Shown here in pieces: positions 1 to 9,751 of a stretch of DNA of 64,000 nt. Origin of the DNA: Mesorhizobium comanense. GTDB lineage: Bacteria; Pseudomonadota; Alphaproteobacteria; Rhizobiales; Rhizobiaceae. The stretch is from the NCBI RefSeq assembly GCF_005503535.1, contig NZ_SCNN01000004.1:62001-126000 (forward strand), in the 5' to 3' direction. A program made the translations under genes and the position numbers. Each line of letters starts with the position of its first letter. Position 1 is the stretch's first letter. The notes beneath the pieces were generated by a model, which did no database searches, was not told the DNA's origin, and worked only from the letters and a program-made list of their open reading frames with translations.

Positions 1-2
1 GC

Positions 3-614
3 CTGGCGCTCGGCCAAACGCTGTTCCTGGCGGTCGCGGGCGCGTTGCTCGCCACCATTGCTGCGATGCCCATGGCCTGGATCTCGATCCGTGCGCCGGG
101 ACCGCTGCAGCGGCTGCTGGAGGGTTGCAACTACATCGTCGGCTCATTACCGGGTGTCGTCATCGCGCTGGCGCTGGTCACCATCACCGTGCGCATCGCC
201 TTGCCGCTCTATCAGACCCTGTTCACCATCCTGGTTGCCTATGCCCTCATGTTCCTGCCGCGCGCCCTGGTCAGCCTGCGGGCCTCGATCGCCCAGGCGC
301 CGGTGGAACTCGAGCGTGCCGCGTCCAGCCTCGGCCGGCGCCCGCTCAACGCGCTCTGGTCGACCACGATCCGGCTCTCGGCGCCCGGCGCGGCGGCCGG
401 CATGGCGCTGGTGGCGCTCGGCATCATGAACGAATTGACCGCGACCCAGATGCTGGCCCCGAACGGCACCCGCACGCTGGCGATGGCGTTCTGGTCCTAC
501 AGCGGCGAGATCGACTATGCCTCGGCGGCGCCCTATGCCTTCATCATGGTGGCGATGTCGCTGCCGCTGACCTGGCTGCTCTACGTCCAGTCGAAACGGA
601 TGGCCGGACGATGA
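3..614 (+). CDS. ABC transporter permease, 5' truncated
   Basis: This is the C-terminal part of a binding-protein-dependent ABC permease of the iron(III)/thiamine/spermidine group; the reading frame is open from base 3, so the gene starts outside the window. Hydrophobic membrane segments are visible, and the cytoplasmic coupling loop is present as [18 protein letters not shown], an EAA-like motif. The stop overlaps the ATG of the next gene (ATGA), so the two are one operon. The substrate cannot be read from the sequence. FbpB-type iron permeases are a good guess because the downstream ATPase resembles FbpC, but the binding protein lies outside the window. Confidence 0.85.
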   Translation: MALGQTLFLAVAGALLATIAAMPMAWISIRAPGPLQRLLEGCNYIVGSLPGVVIALALVTITVRIALPLYQTLFTILVAYALMFLPRALVSLRASIAQAPVELERAASSLGRRPLNALWSTTIRLSAPGAAAGMALVALGIMNELTATQMLAPNGTRTLAMAFWSYSGEIDYASAAPYAFIMVAMSLPLTWLLYVQSKRMAGR

Positions 615-1693
615 GCTTCCTTGAAATCACCGGTCTTGAAAAGCACTATGGCCCGGTCGCGGCACTTGCCGGCGTTGACCTCGTTGTCGCCAGCGGCAGC
701 CGCACGGCAATCGTCGGCCCCTCCGGTTGCGGCAAGACCACGTTGCTGCGGCTGATCGCCGGCTTCGAGGCGCCGGACCATGGCCGCGTCGTGCTCGACG
801 GCCAGGTGCTGGCCAATGGCGGCGCCGCGGTGCCCGCGCATCGCCGCGGCATCGGCGTCGTGGCGCAGGACGGCGCCCTCTTTCCGCATCTGACCATCGC
901 CGACAATATCGGCTTCGGCATGGACCGTGGCCAGGACAAGCGCACCGAGCGCATCGTGGAACTCGCCTATATCGTGGGATTGGACAAGGCGATCCTCAAG
1001 CGCCGCCCGCATGAGCTTTCCGGCGGCCAGCAGCAGCGCGTGGCGCTCGCCCGCGCCATGGCGATGAAGCCCAGGCTGATGCTGCTCGACGAGCCGTTCT
1101 CGGCGCTCGACACCGGCCTGCGCGCCTCGATGCGCAAGGCGGTGGCCGAACTGCTGGAGGCAGCGGGCATCACCACCATCCTGGTCACGCACGACCAGGC
1201 CGAGGCGCTGTCCTTCGCCAGCCAGGTGGCGGTCATGCGCGACGGCAAATTCTCGCAGGTCGGCACGCCTCGCGACCTCTATCTCAGGCCCAAGGACAGG
1301 ATGATCGCCGAGTTCCTCGGCGATGCGATCATCCTTCCGGCAAGCGTCTCCGGCGGTTTCGCCAACTCACCGCTGGGCCGCATCGCCGTCGACACGCCGG
1401 ACAGCCGCGACGTCGCCCGCATCATGCTGCGACCCGAACAGATCGGGCTGAAAAGGACCTCGCGCGAGGGCATGTCGGGCACCCCGGACATGCTGTTCGG
1501 CGAAGTGACGGAATCGGAATTCGCCGGCTCGACATGCACGATCGCAGTGCGGCTTCTGAACAATGCCGATCCGCCGGATGCAGCCGCGATCGGCGGCACG
1601 CCGCTGATCCTGCGCAAATCGGGCATGGACGCGCCGGCGGTGGGCGAGATCGTGCGGCTGACCGTATCCGGGAAGGCCCACGTCTTCGTCTGA
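611..1693 (+). CDS. ABC transporter ATP-binding protein (FbpC/PotA-like)
   Basis: ATPase subunit of an importer, 360 residues. The Walker A motif GPSGCGKTT is at residues 36-44, the signature LSGGQQQR and the Walker B/D-loop [12 protein letters not shown] follow, and an H-loop [11 protein letters not shown] is present. The last 110 residues resemble a TOBE regulatory domain. The ATG at 611 overlaps the permease stop by 4 bp, which fixes the start; the open frame further upstream is only a shadow of the permease. The length and TOBE domain fit the iron/spermidine/putrescine ATPases. The substrate is inferred and uncertain. Confidence 0.9.
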   Translation: MSFLEITGLEKHYGPVAALAGVDLVVASGSRTAIVGPSGCGKTTLLRLIAGFEAPDHGRVVLDGQVLANGGAAVPAHRRGIGVVAQDGALFPHLTIADNIGFGMDRGQDKRTERIVELAYIVGLDKAILKRRPHELSGGQQQRVALARAMAMKPRLMLLDEPFSALDTGLRASMRKAVAELLEAAGITTILVTHDQAEALSFASQVAVMRDGKFSQVGTPRDLYLRPKDRMIAEFLGDAIILPASVSGGFANSPLGRIAVDTPDSRDVARIMLRPEQIGLKRTSREGMSGTPDMLFGEVTESEFAGSTCTIAVRLLNNADPPDAAAIGGTPLILRKSGMDAPAVGEIVRLTVSGKAHVFV

Positions 1694-1755
1694 GATCCCG
1701 GTGCGGACCCTGGTCGTGCTGGCGATGTCGCTCACCGGGCGCCGGGATAGAGGGT

Positions 1756-2211
1756 TCAGCCTGTCTTGCGACGCATGAAGCGCAGTGTGCCCAGCTCGGA
1801 CGAGAAGCCCCATCTCTCGTAGAAGGGCTCCATCTCCGGCAAGCAATACAGTTCGAAATGGGCGACATTCGACAGCGAGGGGTGACGAACGATGGCTTCC
1901 ATCAGATAGGCGCCAAGCTGATGCCCGCGATGGTCCTTCCTGACGATGACGTCGAAGATCAACGCCTTGATCGTGTAGTCGGTCAGCACGCGGGCATATC
2001 CGACAAGCTCGCCCTCGCCGCCGGTGATGCCGAGATTGAGGGATGATCCCTCCACCACTTGTGCGGTCTGTGCCGGGGTTCTGCCCTTGGTCCACCATTC
2101 CTGCTCATAGAGCCGCTGCAACTCGACCAGATGCGACGGCTCCAGCGCCGATATGAGCCGATAGGGGGACGGGAGCGTGTCGGCGCCGTGCCTGGCATTC
2201 GAATGCGTCAT
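1756..2211 (-). CDS. GNAT family N-acetyltransferase
   Basis: A 151-residue single-domain acetyltransferase. The acetyl-CoA binding motif A is visible as VRKDHRGHQLGAYLMEAIV (R-x-x-G-x-G/A type), and a C-terminal FYERWGF segment matches motif B of GNAT enzymes. Its acceptor substrate is unknown. The ATG overlaps the stop of the upstream DUF1028 gene by 4 bp, so the two are translationally coupled. They face the nitrile hydratase operon across a short regulatory gap, which hints at a shared metabolic context, but this is inference. Confidence 0.85.
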   Translation of the reverse strand: MTHSNARHGADTLPSPYRLISALEPSHLVELQRLYEQEWWTKGRTPAQTAQVVEGSSLNLGITGGEGELVGYARVLTDYTIKALIFDVIVRKDHRGHQLGAYLMEAIVRHPSLSNVAHFELYCLPEMEPFYERWGFSSELGTLRFMRRKTG

Positions 2212-2927
2212 CTGTCCTCCACGGATCGCTGTAGATAATGGCTCAATTCAGCTGTCAGCATAGCTTCGGGCCGGGTTCGTGTCGGCATGGAGCGCAAGAA
2301 CGGAAACAATTGCCGCCTGGCGATTTCAAGGATGCGCCGCAACTCGGCTACCGGGCTCGGATGTTCGTCCACCCGCAGGTCGCAGATCGGAACTTCGCTG
2401 CCTGATCCCGCCACCTTGAGCGCGGCCGATTGCTTGCCGCGCTTGTCGCCGCCCTTGGATTGGCCCGCCTCCAGGGCCACCATCAGACGATCCGTGAGTT
2501 CCAGATTGGAAGCGCCGCAGAAGGCGTCCGCCATCGCATCGAGGACCAGCTCGCCCGACAGCATGTTGCCGGCAATGGCGAAACCGTCACCTGTCCGGTG
2601 TCCGTGGGACGCAACGCACTCCCGCCCGGTAAATGCCCAGGAGCCGCCCCCGGCGTCGACCACGAGCAGCTGCCGCATTTCACGCTGGGGGTCGGTGCGC
2701 AGCAGCACGTCACAGACAGATCGCGCAGGCAGACCTTCGGCCAGAAGGCGCTGACCGTCGATCCCGAAGTAGAAATTGTTGAACGACTGCGTCGACAGCG
2801 CCCCGTACCGGGTGACGAAAGGACAGATCGCGCCGCCCGCGGGAATTGCCGTCGACGTCGCGACACCCAACTCGCCCGTGGCCTGGCAGCGCGCGACGAT
2901 TGTGAATGTTCCTGTCAGCACGTCCAC
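2208..2927 (-). CDS. DUF1028 family protein (Ntn-hydrolase-like fold)
   Basis: A 239-residue protein of the DUF1028 family. Characteristic family stretches are FTIVARCQATGELGVATST at the N-terminus, the ALSTQSFNN and GHRTGDGFAIAGNML segments, and the EAGQSKGGDKRGKQSAAL segment. DUF1028 proteins are thought to have an Ntn-hydrolase-like fold; no reaction is established. Here the gene is the first of a two-gene unit with the GNAT gene and is transcribed away from the nitrile hydratase operon. The start ATG at 2927 lies about 55 bp from the palindrome at 2983, so that operator could serve both directions. Confidence 0.85.
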   Translation of the reverse strand: MDVLTGTFTIVARCQATGELGVATSTAIPAGGAICPFVTRYGALSTQSFNNFYFGIDGQRLLAEGLPARSVCDVLLRTDPQREMRQLLVVDAGGGSWAFTGRECVASHGHRTGDGFAIAGNMLSGELVLDAMADAFCGASNLELTDRLMVALEAGQSKGGDKRGKQSAALKVAGSGSEVPICDLRVDEHPSPVAELRRILEIARRQLFPFLRSMPTRTRPEAMLTAELSHYLQRSVEDR

Positions 2928-2938
2928 CCCTTTCCCTA

Positions 2939-2967
2939 TTGACGAGGTTTAATTGCCATGTTCTGAT
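2939..2967 (+). promoter_or_regulatory. candidate sigma-70-like promoter of nitrile hydratase operon
   Basis: A TTGACG -35-like hexamer at 2939-2944 and a TCTGAT -10-like hexamer at 2962-2967 are 17 bp apart. Transcription would start near 2975, just before the palindrome at 2983-2999, which would then act as a repressor site. Assigned by eye only. Confidence 0.3.
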
Positions 2968-2982
2968 AATGTCAATTCTAAT

Positions 2983-2999
2983 ATTGATATGGTGTCAAT
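2983..2999. promoter_or_regulatory. 17-bp palindrome, probable operator of nitrile hydratase operon
   Basis: ATTGATA-TGG-TGTCAAT: 7-bp half sites with 3-bp spacing and one mismatch. The same arrangement, as a perfect palindrome, occurs at 5283-5299 ahead of the MFS gene. A further TGTCAAT half site is at 2970-2976, 23 bp from the right half site. A nearby second inverted repeat, TGTCA-N7-TGACA, spans 2993-3009. The bound regulator is unknown; none is encoded in this block. Confidence 0.55.
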
Positions 3000-3003
3000 T
3001 GAA

Positions 3004-3381
3004 ATGACAGAGATGAACCGAACCGATGAAAAGCGCCCCTGGGACAAGCATTATTCGGCCGACCGCATCGACATCGTGATCGACACACCCATTCTGCGGG
3101 TCTTGGACGCCGGCTTCGCTCCGGGACAACAGGTGCCGTGGCATCGGCACACGAACGTCATCGACCATTTCTGGGTGATCGCGGGAAGACTTCGCGTCGA
3201 AACCCAGGCTCCGGATCAGTCGTTCGATCTCGGCGCGGGAGGATACTGCGCCGTGTCCCCGGGATGCGAGCACCGCGTCACCAACATCGGCGGCGACACA
3301 TGTCACTTCATCAATCTCCAGGGCTTCGGCGCATACGACTTCATTCGCCCCGGCACGGCGGAGGCCGATCATGAGCGGTGA
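3004..3381 (+). CDS. cupin domain protein, first gene of nitrile hydratase operon
   Basis: A single-domain cupin of about 125 residues. Metal-binding cupin motif 1 is seen in [20 protein letters not shown], with two histidines and a later glutamine/acid-poor end, and motif 2 in [13 protein letters not shown] with one His. The frame can be opened from a TTG at 2953 or an ATG at 2989, but those lie in the promoter/operator; ATG 3004 or 3013 is more likely. Its end overlaps the start of the alpha subunit by 11 bp, so it is cotranscribed. Its role is unknown; a metal-dependent enzyme or an effector sensor are both possible. Confidence 0.75.
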   Translation: MTEMNRTDEKRPWDKHYSADRIDIVIDTPILRVLDAGFAPGQQVPWHRHTNVIDHFWVIAGRLRVETQAPDQSFDLGAGGYCAVSPGCEHRVTNIGGDTCHFINLQGFGAYDFIRPGTAEADHER

Positions 3382-3994
3382 TTTCAAGGATCCGCGCGAG
3401 CCCGGCCCGGCGCTTCGCGTCAAGGCTCTCGAAGAGTTGCTGAGCGCCAAGGGCATCATCGACCCGGCGGCGCTCGATGTGCTGGTCGACACCTACGAGA
3501 CGAAGGTCGGGCCGCATATCGGCGCAAGGGTCACGGCGCGCGCCTGGGTCGACCGGGATTTTCGCCAGCGCCTGCTGGAGGACGGCGCCCAGGCTATCGG
3601 CGAGATGGGCTTCGGCGGCATGCAGGGCGAGGACCTGATGTTCCTCCCCAACGAGCCGGGCGTTCACAACATGATCGTCTGCACGCTCTGCTCCTGCTAT
3701 CCTTGGGCGGTGCTTGGGCTGCCGCCAACCTGGTACAAATCGGCGCCCTATCGCTCACGCGCCGTGTCCGATCCCCGGGGCGTCCTGAGGGAATTCGGGG
3801 TCGACCTTGGCAACGACGTCGAGGTCAGGGTCTGGGATTCGACCGCCGAGCTCCGTTACGTCGTACTTCCGGAGCGGCCAGCGGGGACCGAGGGCTGGTC
3901 GCAGGACAGGCTTGCGGCGATCGTTACCCGCGACGCGCTTATAGGGACCGGCTTGATCCGCGCTCCCGATGGCGCCGGCGCGCCGGCGCCATGA
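3371..3994 (+). CDS. nthA: nitrile hydratase alpha subunit, cobalt type
   Basis: Catalytic subunit that hydrates nitriles to amides, 207 residues. The metal site [10 protein letters not shown] is at residues 103-112; the ligand cysteines are C104, C107 and C109, and Thr105 is the residue typical of Co(III) enzymes (iron enzymes carry Ser). The following segment [20 protein letters not shown] is family-typical. The usual PWPVLG proline is Ala here (PWAVLG). The gene overlaps the cupin (11 bp) and the beta gene (ATGA). Thiocyanate hydrolase gamma subunits have a similar core, but the separate beta gene and accessory gene favour nitrile hydratase. Confidence 0.93.
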   Translation: MSGDFKDPREPGPALRVKALEELLSAKGIIDPAALDVLVDTYETKVGPHIGARVTARAWVDRDFRQRLLEDGAQAIGEMGFGGMQGEDLMFLPNEPGVHNMIVCTLCSCYPWAVLGLPPTWYKSAPYRSRAVSDPRGVLREFGVDLGNDVEVRVWDSTAELRYVVLPERPAGTEGWSQDRLAAIVTRDALIGTGLIRAPDGAGAPAP

Positions 3995-4686
3995 ACGGGC
4001 TTCACGACATTGGCGGGATGCATGGCTTCGGCCCGATCCTGCGTGACGAGCACGAGGCCCTGTTTCCCGAACACTGGGAGTGCCGGGCATTCGCATTGCT
4101 GATCGCGGTGATCGCGAGCGGCGCCCTGAGCATGGACGAGGCGCGCGACGGCGTCGAACGCATGGACCCCCTGCTCTACCTCCGGACGATCCATGCCGGC
4201 GAAAGCTACTATTGGCGGTGGCTGTGCGCGACCGAGATCCTCCTCGAGCGCAAAGGCATCGTAACGGCGGCTGAACGGCACAACAGCAGGCCTGGCGCCG
4301 GCAACGTGCCTGCCGGGCTCGCACTATCGTGCCTGAAAGCCGAGGATGTTCCCGAACGGGTCGCCAGGCGCGGATCCGCCAGGCTGGGTATGGGAGCGCC
4401 GGCGCAGTTCTCGGTTGGCGACCGGGTCCAGGCGCGCAACCTTCATCCCGAAGGGCATACCCGGCTGCCGCGATATGTCCGGGGCCGCACGGGGCGGATC
4501 GAGCGGGATCACGGTGTATTCAGCTTTCCCGACACATCCGCCGCGGGGCTCGGTCCGAAGCCGCAGCATCTCTACCTGGTCCGGTTCGAAGCCGCTGAGC
4601 TGTGGGGCGGCGAGCCGGGTCCGGGCGCGGTCCTGGTCGATCTCTGGGACGATTATCTGGAGCCATCCGATGAACGAGACACATGA
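3991..4686 (+). CDS. nthB: nitrile hydratase beta subunit
   Basis: Non-catalytic partner of the alpha subunit, 231 residues, a normal length. The N-terminus [15 protein letters not shown] is the family hallmark. The C-terminal half (about 130-225) forms the SH3-like barrel domain with [29 protein letters not shown] and [13 protein letters not shown]. The start ATG at 3991 overlaps the alpha stop; the open frame upstream is a shadow of the alpha gene. The gene overlaps the accessory gene by 17 bp, giving a tightly coupled alpha-beta-accessory order. Confidence 0.93.
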   Translation: MNGLHDIGGMHGFGPILRDEHEALFPEHWECRAFALLIAVIASGALSMDEARDGVERMDPLLYLRTIHAGESYYWRWLCATEILLERKGIVTAAERHNSRPGAGNVPAGLALSCLKAEDVPERVARRGSARLGMGAPAQFSVGDRVQARNLHPEGHTRLPRYVRGRTGRIERDHGVFSFPDTSAAGLGPKPQHLYLVRFEAAELWGGEPGPGAVLVDLWDDYLEPSDERDT

Positions 4687-5023
4687 CGTTCGACTTCCCG
4701 AAGACGGAAAATCCGTCTTCGACGAACCCTGGCAGGCCAGGGCCTTCGCCATGGCAGTATCGTTGAGCCGCGACGGCCTTTTTGCATGGGAAGAGTTCGC
4801 CACGGCACTTGGCGCCGAAATCAATCGGCGTGGCGCTGACGAACCCTATTACAATTGCTGGCTCAGCGCCCTGGAAAGCCTGCTCGATGGCCGTCGGCTT
4901 GCCGATCGGGGCGACGTTGCGGGTCTCGCCAAACGCATGGCGACAATTCCCGCGGGCCATCACCATCACGACCATGACGATCACCCCCCGCGGCACAAGG
5001 CGCGGCCTGTCGCGATCGCCTGA
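4670..5023 (+). CDS. nitrile hydratase accessory protein with His-rich tail
   Basis: A 117-residue homologue of the small activator proteins (P14K/NhlE group) that deliver cobalt-bearing alpha subunit into the enzyme. Family features are VFDEPWQARAFAMAVSLSR, LFAWEEFATALGAEI and YYNCWLSALESLL. The sequence also resembles the N-terminal part of beta subunits, as expected for this family. The last 25 residues carry GHHHHDHDDH, a likely metal-binding tail. The ATG at 4670 lies inside the beta gene. I infer a role in cobalt loading; no cobalt transporter is nearby. Confidence 0.88.
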   Translation: MNETHDVRLPEDGKSVFDEPWQARAFAMAVSLSRDGLFAWEEFATALGAEINRRGADEPYYNCWLSALESLLDGRRLADRGDVAGLAKRMATIPAGHHHHDHDDHPPRHKARPVAIA

Positions 5024-5282
5024 GGCGATGAAAGCAACTCCAGCAACGGCGTGAAACAGTTCCTGCCATTGCGCCAGAGCTGAATGAAGGCGCTTGGCCG
5101 CCTTCAGGCGAATGCGATTGCCAGTGATGGCGCCGTCCTCCGATCGCTCCCGGTCCCAGACGGACTTCAACGTCACAGCGCGGCTGGCCACTGCTTTCGA
5201 ATTTTCGAACTGCCTGAGCGGCGCTCCATTCGACTTCGGTGCAGCCAGCCCGGCAGCGTCACCGTCGGCGGGTGGCGCTCAC
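5024..5282. other. intergenic, no gene recognised
   Basis: Between the accessory gene and the MFS control region. Short open frames exist on both strands, but none has a family-like sequence or a convincing ribosome binding site. No T-rich terminator hairpin was found here by eye. Confidence 0.5.
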
Positions 5283-5299
5283 ATTGATAGCATATCAAT
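5283..5299. promoter_or_regulatory. 17-bp perfect palindrome, probable operator of MFS gene
   Basis: ATTGATA-GCA-TATCAAT is a perfect 7-3-7 inverted repeat. It matches the palindrome at 2983-2999 in 13 of the 14 arm positions. It lies 8 bp upstream of a -35-like hexamer. Confidence 0.6.
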
Positions 5300-5306
5300 A
5301 TACAGA

Positions 5307-5335
5307 TTGACTGCATTCATGTCGGGGTATTCTAT
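5307..5335 (+). promoter_or_regulatory. candidate promoter of MFS gene
   Basis: TTGACT (5307-5312) and TTCTAT (5330-5335) are separated by 17 bp. The palindrome at 5283-5299 lies just upstream. Assigned by eye; the -10 is weak. Confidence 0.3.
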
Positions 5336-5383
5336 CTTCGAGAGGGTGGCAATCACGGCTGCGGCGTCAGGATGGGGATAAGC

Positions 5384-6694
5384 ATGCAAGCACAGGTAAC
5401 CGGCATCGAGCTCGACGCGGCACAGCAGGCCTCGCCAACCATCCAGAGCAAAAGCGCACGCCGGGCGATCATGGCGGCCGGTCTTGGTCACATGCTCGAA
5501 TGGTACGAGTTCACTATCTACGGCTACATGGCGCTGACGATCAGCAGGAAATTCTTTCCGGCGAACGAGACGACGTCCCTGCTGCTGACATTCGCGACAT
5601 TTGGCCTGGGCTTCGTCGCGCGACCGCTCGGTGGCATCGTGCTGGGCAGGCTCGGAGACTTGTGGGGCCGCAAGCCCGTCATGCTTGTCACCTTCTTCAT
5701 CATGGCGCTGTCGACCCTGGCGATGGGACTTTTGCCGACCTTCGAGACCGTGGGGATCGCCGCGCCGGTCATGCTTGTCCTGGTTCGCCTCCTTCAAGGT
5801 TTCTCGCTTGGCGGCGAATGGGCCGTGGCCGCCGCGTTCATGGTCGAATGGGCGCCCGACCGGAAGCGCGGCCTCTACGGCAGCTTCAACCAGCTCAGCG
5901 CTTCGGTTGGCATCCTGCTGGGATCGTTCACGGCCGCGGCCATCAACTCGCTCGTGGACGCGGCAACGATCGATGCCGGCGCGTGGCGCATACCTTTCCT
6001 GCTGGGCATCGTGCTTTTGCCGGTCGGTTTCTATGTCAGGCGTTCGGTCGGCGAAACGCCGGCTTTCGAAGCAAGCCGCAGCGTTCCGAAGCCTGCCGCC
6101 GCGGCTTCGGGGTCCTTCACAAGGGCTCTGCAGGTGCTGGGGCTGGCGTCGGCCTGGTCCGTCGAGTTCTACATCTTTCTGTCGTACCTGCCGTCCTTCT
6201 CGCAACGCCAGTTGGGCATGTCGGCAAGCACGGCGCTCTGGGCGAATACGGCCGGCCTGATCGTCTACACGCTCTGCCTGCCGGTGACCGGCCATCTGTC
6301 GGACCGGTTTGGCCGAAGGATCGTGCTGGCGGTCGGCTGCATGGCGTTCGCCGCTTTGACCTATCCGCTGTTCTTCTTCATGCTCTCGGGCATCGGCGTC
6401 TGGACACTCGTCGCCATCCAGATCCTCTTCGGCGTGTCCCTGGCCGCGATCTCGGGACCGGCCACGGCGGCGCTGACCGAGATATTCCCGACGCACAATC
6501 GCTCTTCCTGGCTTTCGGCCGTCTACAGCATCGCGGTCGCGCTGGCAGGCGGATTCGCGCCCTTTGTCGCCACCTGGCTCATTTCACTGACCGGGCACGC
6601 CATCGCGCCGACCTTCTACGTGATCGGCGCCTCGCTGCTTGGACTTCTGACGATCGCCACCATGCGGGAGACCGCCCACGAGCGTCTCTCCTAG
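5384..6694 (+). CDS. MFS transporter, metabolite:H+ symporter (MHS) type
   Basis: A 436-residue permease with twelve predicted membrane segments. The MHS signature is visible: GHMLEWYEFTIYGYMA in helix 1, GRLGDLWGRKPVM in loop 2-3 and GGEWAVAAAFMVEWAPDRKRG around helix 5. Members import organic acids such as citrate, ketoglutarate, proline or shikimate. The frame also opens at ATG 5372, but ATG 5384 is preceded by GGATGGGG at a better distance. The operator shared with the nitrile hydratase operon suggests it imports a related compound, such as the acid made from the amide. Confidence 0.9.
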   Translation: MQAQVTGIELDAAQQASPTIQSKSARRAIMAAGLGHMLEWYEFTIYGYMALTISRKFFPANETTSLLLTFATFGLGFVARPLGGIVLGRLGDLWGRKPVMLVTFFIMALSTLAMGLLPTFETVGIAAPVMLVLVRLLQGFSLGGEWAVAAAFMVEWAPDRKRGLYGSFNQLSASVGILLGSFTAAAINSLVDAATIDAGAWRIPFLLGIVLLPVGFYVRRSVGETPAFEASRSVPKPAAAASGSFTRALQVLGLASAWSVEFYIFLSYLPSFSQRQLGMSASTALWANTAGLIVYTLCLPVTGHLSDRFGRRIVLAVGCMAFAALTYPLFFFMLSGIGVWTLVAIQILFGVSLAAISGPATAALTEIFPTHNRSSWLSAVYSIAVALAGGFAPFVATWLISLTGHAIAPTFYVIGASLLGLLTIATMRETAHERLS

Positions 6695-6723
6695 AGCAGG
6701 ATGATGTTGATCGCGATCGTGCT

Positions 6724-6727
<4 letters not shown>
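6691..6727. repeat. palindromic repeat between convergent genes
   Basis: CTAGAGCA (6691-6698) pairs with TGCTCTAG (6720-6727) around an inner ATGAT/ATC palindrome. The MFS stop codon and the ugpC stop codon are both inside the arms. It may act as a bidirectional terminator, and its outer bases resemble the repeats at 36785, 41448 and 57477. Confidence 0.6.
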
Positions 6728-7821
<1,094 letters not shown>

Positions 7822-7833
7822 GGTTCCGTCTCC

Positions 7834-8748
7834 TTATTTTTCAGTGGCGATCAGGCCGCGCACGAACCAGCGCTGCATCAGGACCACCAGGATCATCGGC
7901 GGCAGCATGACGATCAGCGTGCCGGCCATGGCGATGTGCCATTCCGGCGAGCCGCCGACATTGGGAATGAGCTGTTTCAACTCGGTGACCGCCATCGCGT
8001 GCGATTGGTCCGTCGTGATCAGCAGCGGCCACAGATATTGGTTCCAGGCCCATAGAAACATGATGGTGCCGAGCGCGGCCATGTTGTTGCGCGACAGGGG
8101 CAGCAGGATATCGATGAAGAAGCGCAACGGGCCGGCTCCGTCCATGCGCGCCGCCTCGGTCAGTTCATCCGGCACGGTCAGGAAGAACTGCCGATAGAGG
8201 AACGTGCCGGTGGCGGTGGCAACCAGCGGCAGGATGAGGCCGCTATAGGAATTGAGCAGCCCAAGGCTGAGCGAGACCTGCACACCCGATATCTTTTCGA
8301 TCAGCCAGGAGAGGCCGGTCACGTCCATGATCGCCTGGTAGGGTTCGAGCACGTTGGCCACAACCGCGTAAGTCGGCACGATGCGCACTTCGAGCGGCAG
8401 CATCAGCGTGATGAAGATCAGCCAGAACATCAGCATCCGACCGGGAAAGCGGAAATAGACGATCGAGAAGGCCGTCAGCGCCGAGACGATGACCTTGCCG
8501 ATGGCGGTGCCGCCGGCCACGATGAAGGAGTTGAGCAGCTTGGGACCGAGATCGGCCGTAACCCAGGCCGTCTTGATGTTGATCCAGAAATCGCTGCCGG
8601 GCAGCAGCGACATCGGCACGTCGTTGACATCCTTGAGATTGTGCGACGCCGCGATCGTCACGATGACGAACGGCGCGATGCAGAAGACGAAGCCGGCGAA
8701 CAGGATCAGATGCGTGAAGAAATTGAGGAAAGGCGTGCGCTCGACCAT
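7834..8748 (-). CDS. ugpE: glycerol-3-phosphate ABC importer permease UgpE
   Basis: Inner-membrane permease of 304 residues with about six membrane segments. The coupling-loop motif reads EAARMDGAGPLRFFIDILLP. The N-terminal helix LILFAGFVFCIAPFVIV is a normal UgpE/MalG-type start. It lies 6 bp downstream of ugpA and 12 bp upstream of ugpC. Family assignment to Ugp rests on the whole operon (periplasmic protein plus ATPase) and on close likeness to rhizobial UgpE proteins as I remember them. Confidence 0.88.
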   Translation of the reverse strand: MVERTPFLNFFTHLILFAGFVFCIAPFVIVTIAASHNLKDVNDVPMSLLPGSDFWINIKTAWVTADLGPKLLNSFIVAGGTAIGKVIVSALTAFSIVYFRFPGRMLMFWLIFITLMLPLEVRIVPTYAVVANVLEPYQAIMDVTGLSWLIEKISGVQVSLSLGLLNSYSGLILPLVATATGTFLYRQFFLTVPDELTEAARMDGAGPLRFFIDILLPLSRNNMAALGTIMFLWAWNQYLWPLLITTDQSHAMAVTELKQLIPNVGGSPEWHIAMAGTLIVMLPPMILVVLMQRWFVRGLIATEK

Positions 8749-8754
8749 GGCGGT

Positions 8755-9639
8755 TCACCTGTAATGCACGCGCCGCTCGAGAAAGCGGAACTGGAAGATG
8801 GTGAGCAGGATGATGAGCAGCATCAGGATGATGCTCTGCGCGGCGGCGCCCGAGTAATCCAGGCCTTTGAAACCGTCCGAATAGATCTTGTAGACCATCA
8901 GGTTGGTCGCGTTCGCCGGACCGCCTGATGTCATGATGTCGACGATGCCGAAGGAATCCTGGAAGCTTTCGGTGATGTTGATGACCAGCAAGAAGAAGAT
9001 CGTCGGCGTGATGAGCGGAAACTGGATGTCCCAGAACCGCCTGATGACGCCCGACCCGTCCATCGCCGCCGCCTCGATCAGCGAACGCGGGATGGCCTGG
9101 AACGCGGCCAGGAAGAAGATGAAATTGTATCCGACATATTTCCACGAGAAGGCGACGATGATCGAGGCCATGGCATCCGTGCCATCGAGACCAGGATCCC
9201 AGATCCCGGGCCACATCTGGTTGACGACGGAAAGGAACCCAGCTTCCGGCGCCAGGATGAAGCGGAAGGCCAACGCCAGTGCGGGCGCGGCTATGCCGTA
9301 GGGCCAGATCAGCACCACGCGATAAAGCCACGAACCGGCAAGCTGCCGGTCGGTCAACGCGGCAAGAACGAGCGCGATGAACATCGCCAGGCCGGTGCTG
9401 ATGCCGGCGAAGACGAGACTGGCCGATACCGAGCGCCAGTAGTCCGGATTGGCCAGGATCGAACGGAAATTGTCGAGCCCGACCCAGATGTTGCCGCCGC
9501 CCCAGGGCTGCTGAAGCGTGAGCGACCAGTACACCGCCTGGCCGGCCGGCCAGTAGAAGAACGTGAAGATCAGGATGAGCTGCGGCACCGCGAACAGGAT
9601 GCCGATCGTCCATTTGCTGAAGGTGACGCGTTTTTCCAT
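8755..9639 (-). CDS. ugpA: glycerol-3-phosphate ABC importer permease UgpA
   Basis: Second permease of the importer, about 294 residues, with six membrane segments and the loop motif EAAAMDGSGVIRRFWDIQFP. The frame opens at an ATG at 9681, but that has no ribosome binding site; ATG 9639 starts MEKRVTFSKW, the usual UgpA beginning, and is preceded by a purine-rich GGCGGA. Together with UgpE it forms the channel for the substrate delivered by UgpB. Confidence 0.88.
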   Translation of the reverse strand: MEKRVTFSKWTIGILFAVPQLILIFTFFYWPAGQAVYWSLTLQQPWGGGNIWVGLDNFRSILANPDYWRSVSASLVFAGISTGLAMFIALVLAALTDRQLAGSWLYRVVLIWPYGIAAPALALAFRFILAPEAGFLSVVNQMWPGIWDPGLDGTDAMASIIVAFSWKYVGYNFIFFLAAFQAIPRSLIEAAAMDGSGVIRRFWDIQFPLITPTIFFLLVINITESFQDSFGIVDIMTSGGPANATNLMVYKIYSDGFKGLDYSGAAAQSIILMLLIILLTIFQFRFLERRVHYR

Positions 9640-9751
9640 CGGTCCGCCGATGCCGCTTAGCGGCCAGTCACGTTTTTGCATTTAATACGCGAAACGGCTG
9701 CCCGTCGACTCGACGCAAACACGTCGACGGGCAGCCGGAAAGTCGCGGTGA

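Noticed and set aside
4955..4985. Repetitive CAC/CAT bases at the end of the accessory gene
   Set aside because: Not a DNA repeat element; it encodes the His-rich protein tail.
5084..5287. 67-residue plus-strand frame after the accessory gene
   Set aside because: Not family-like, runs into the operator at 5283, no ribosome site.
5279..6496. 405-residue minus-strand frame opposite the MFS gene
   Set aside because: Arg/Asp-rich shadow of membrane-helix codons.
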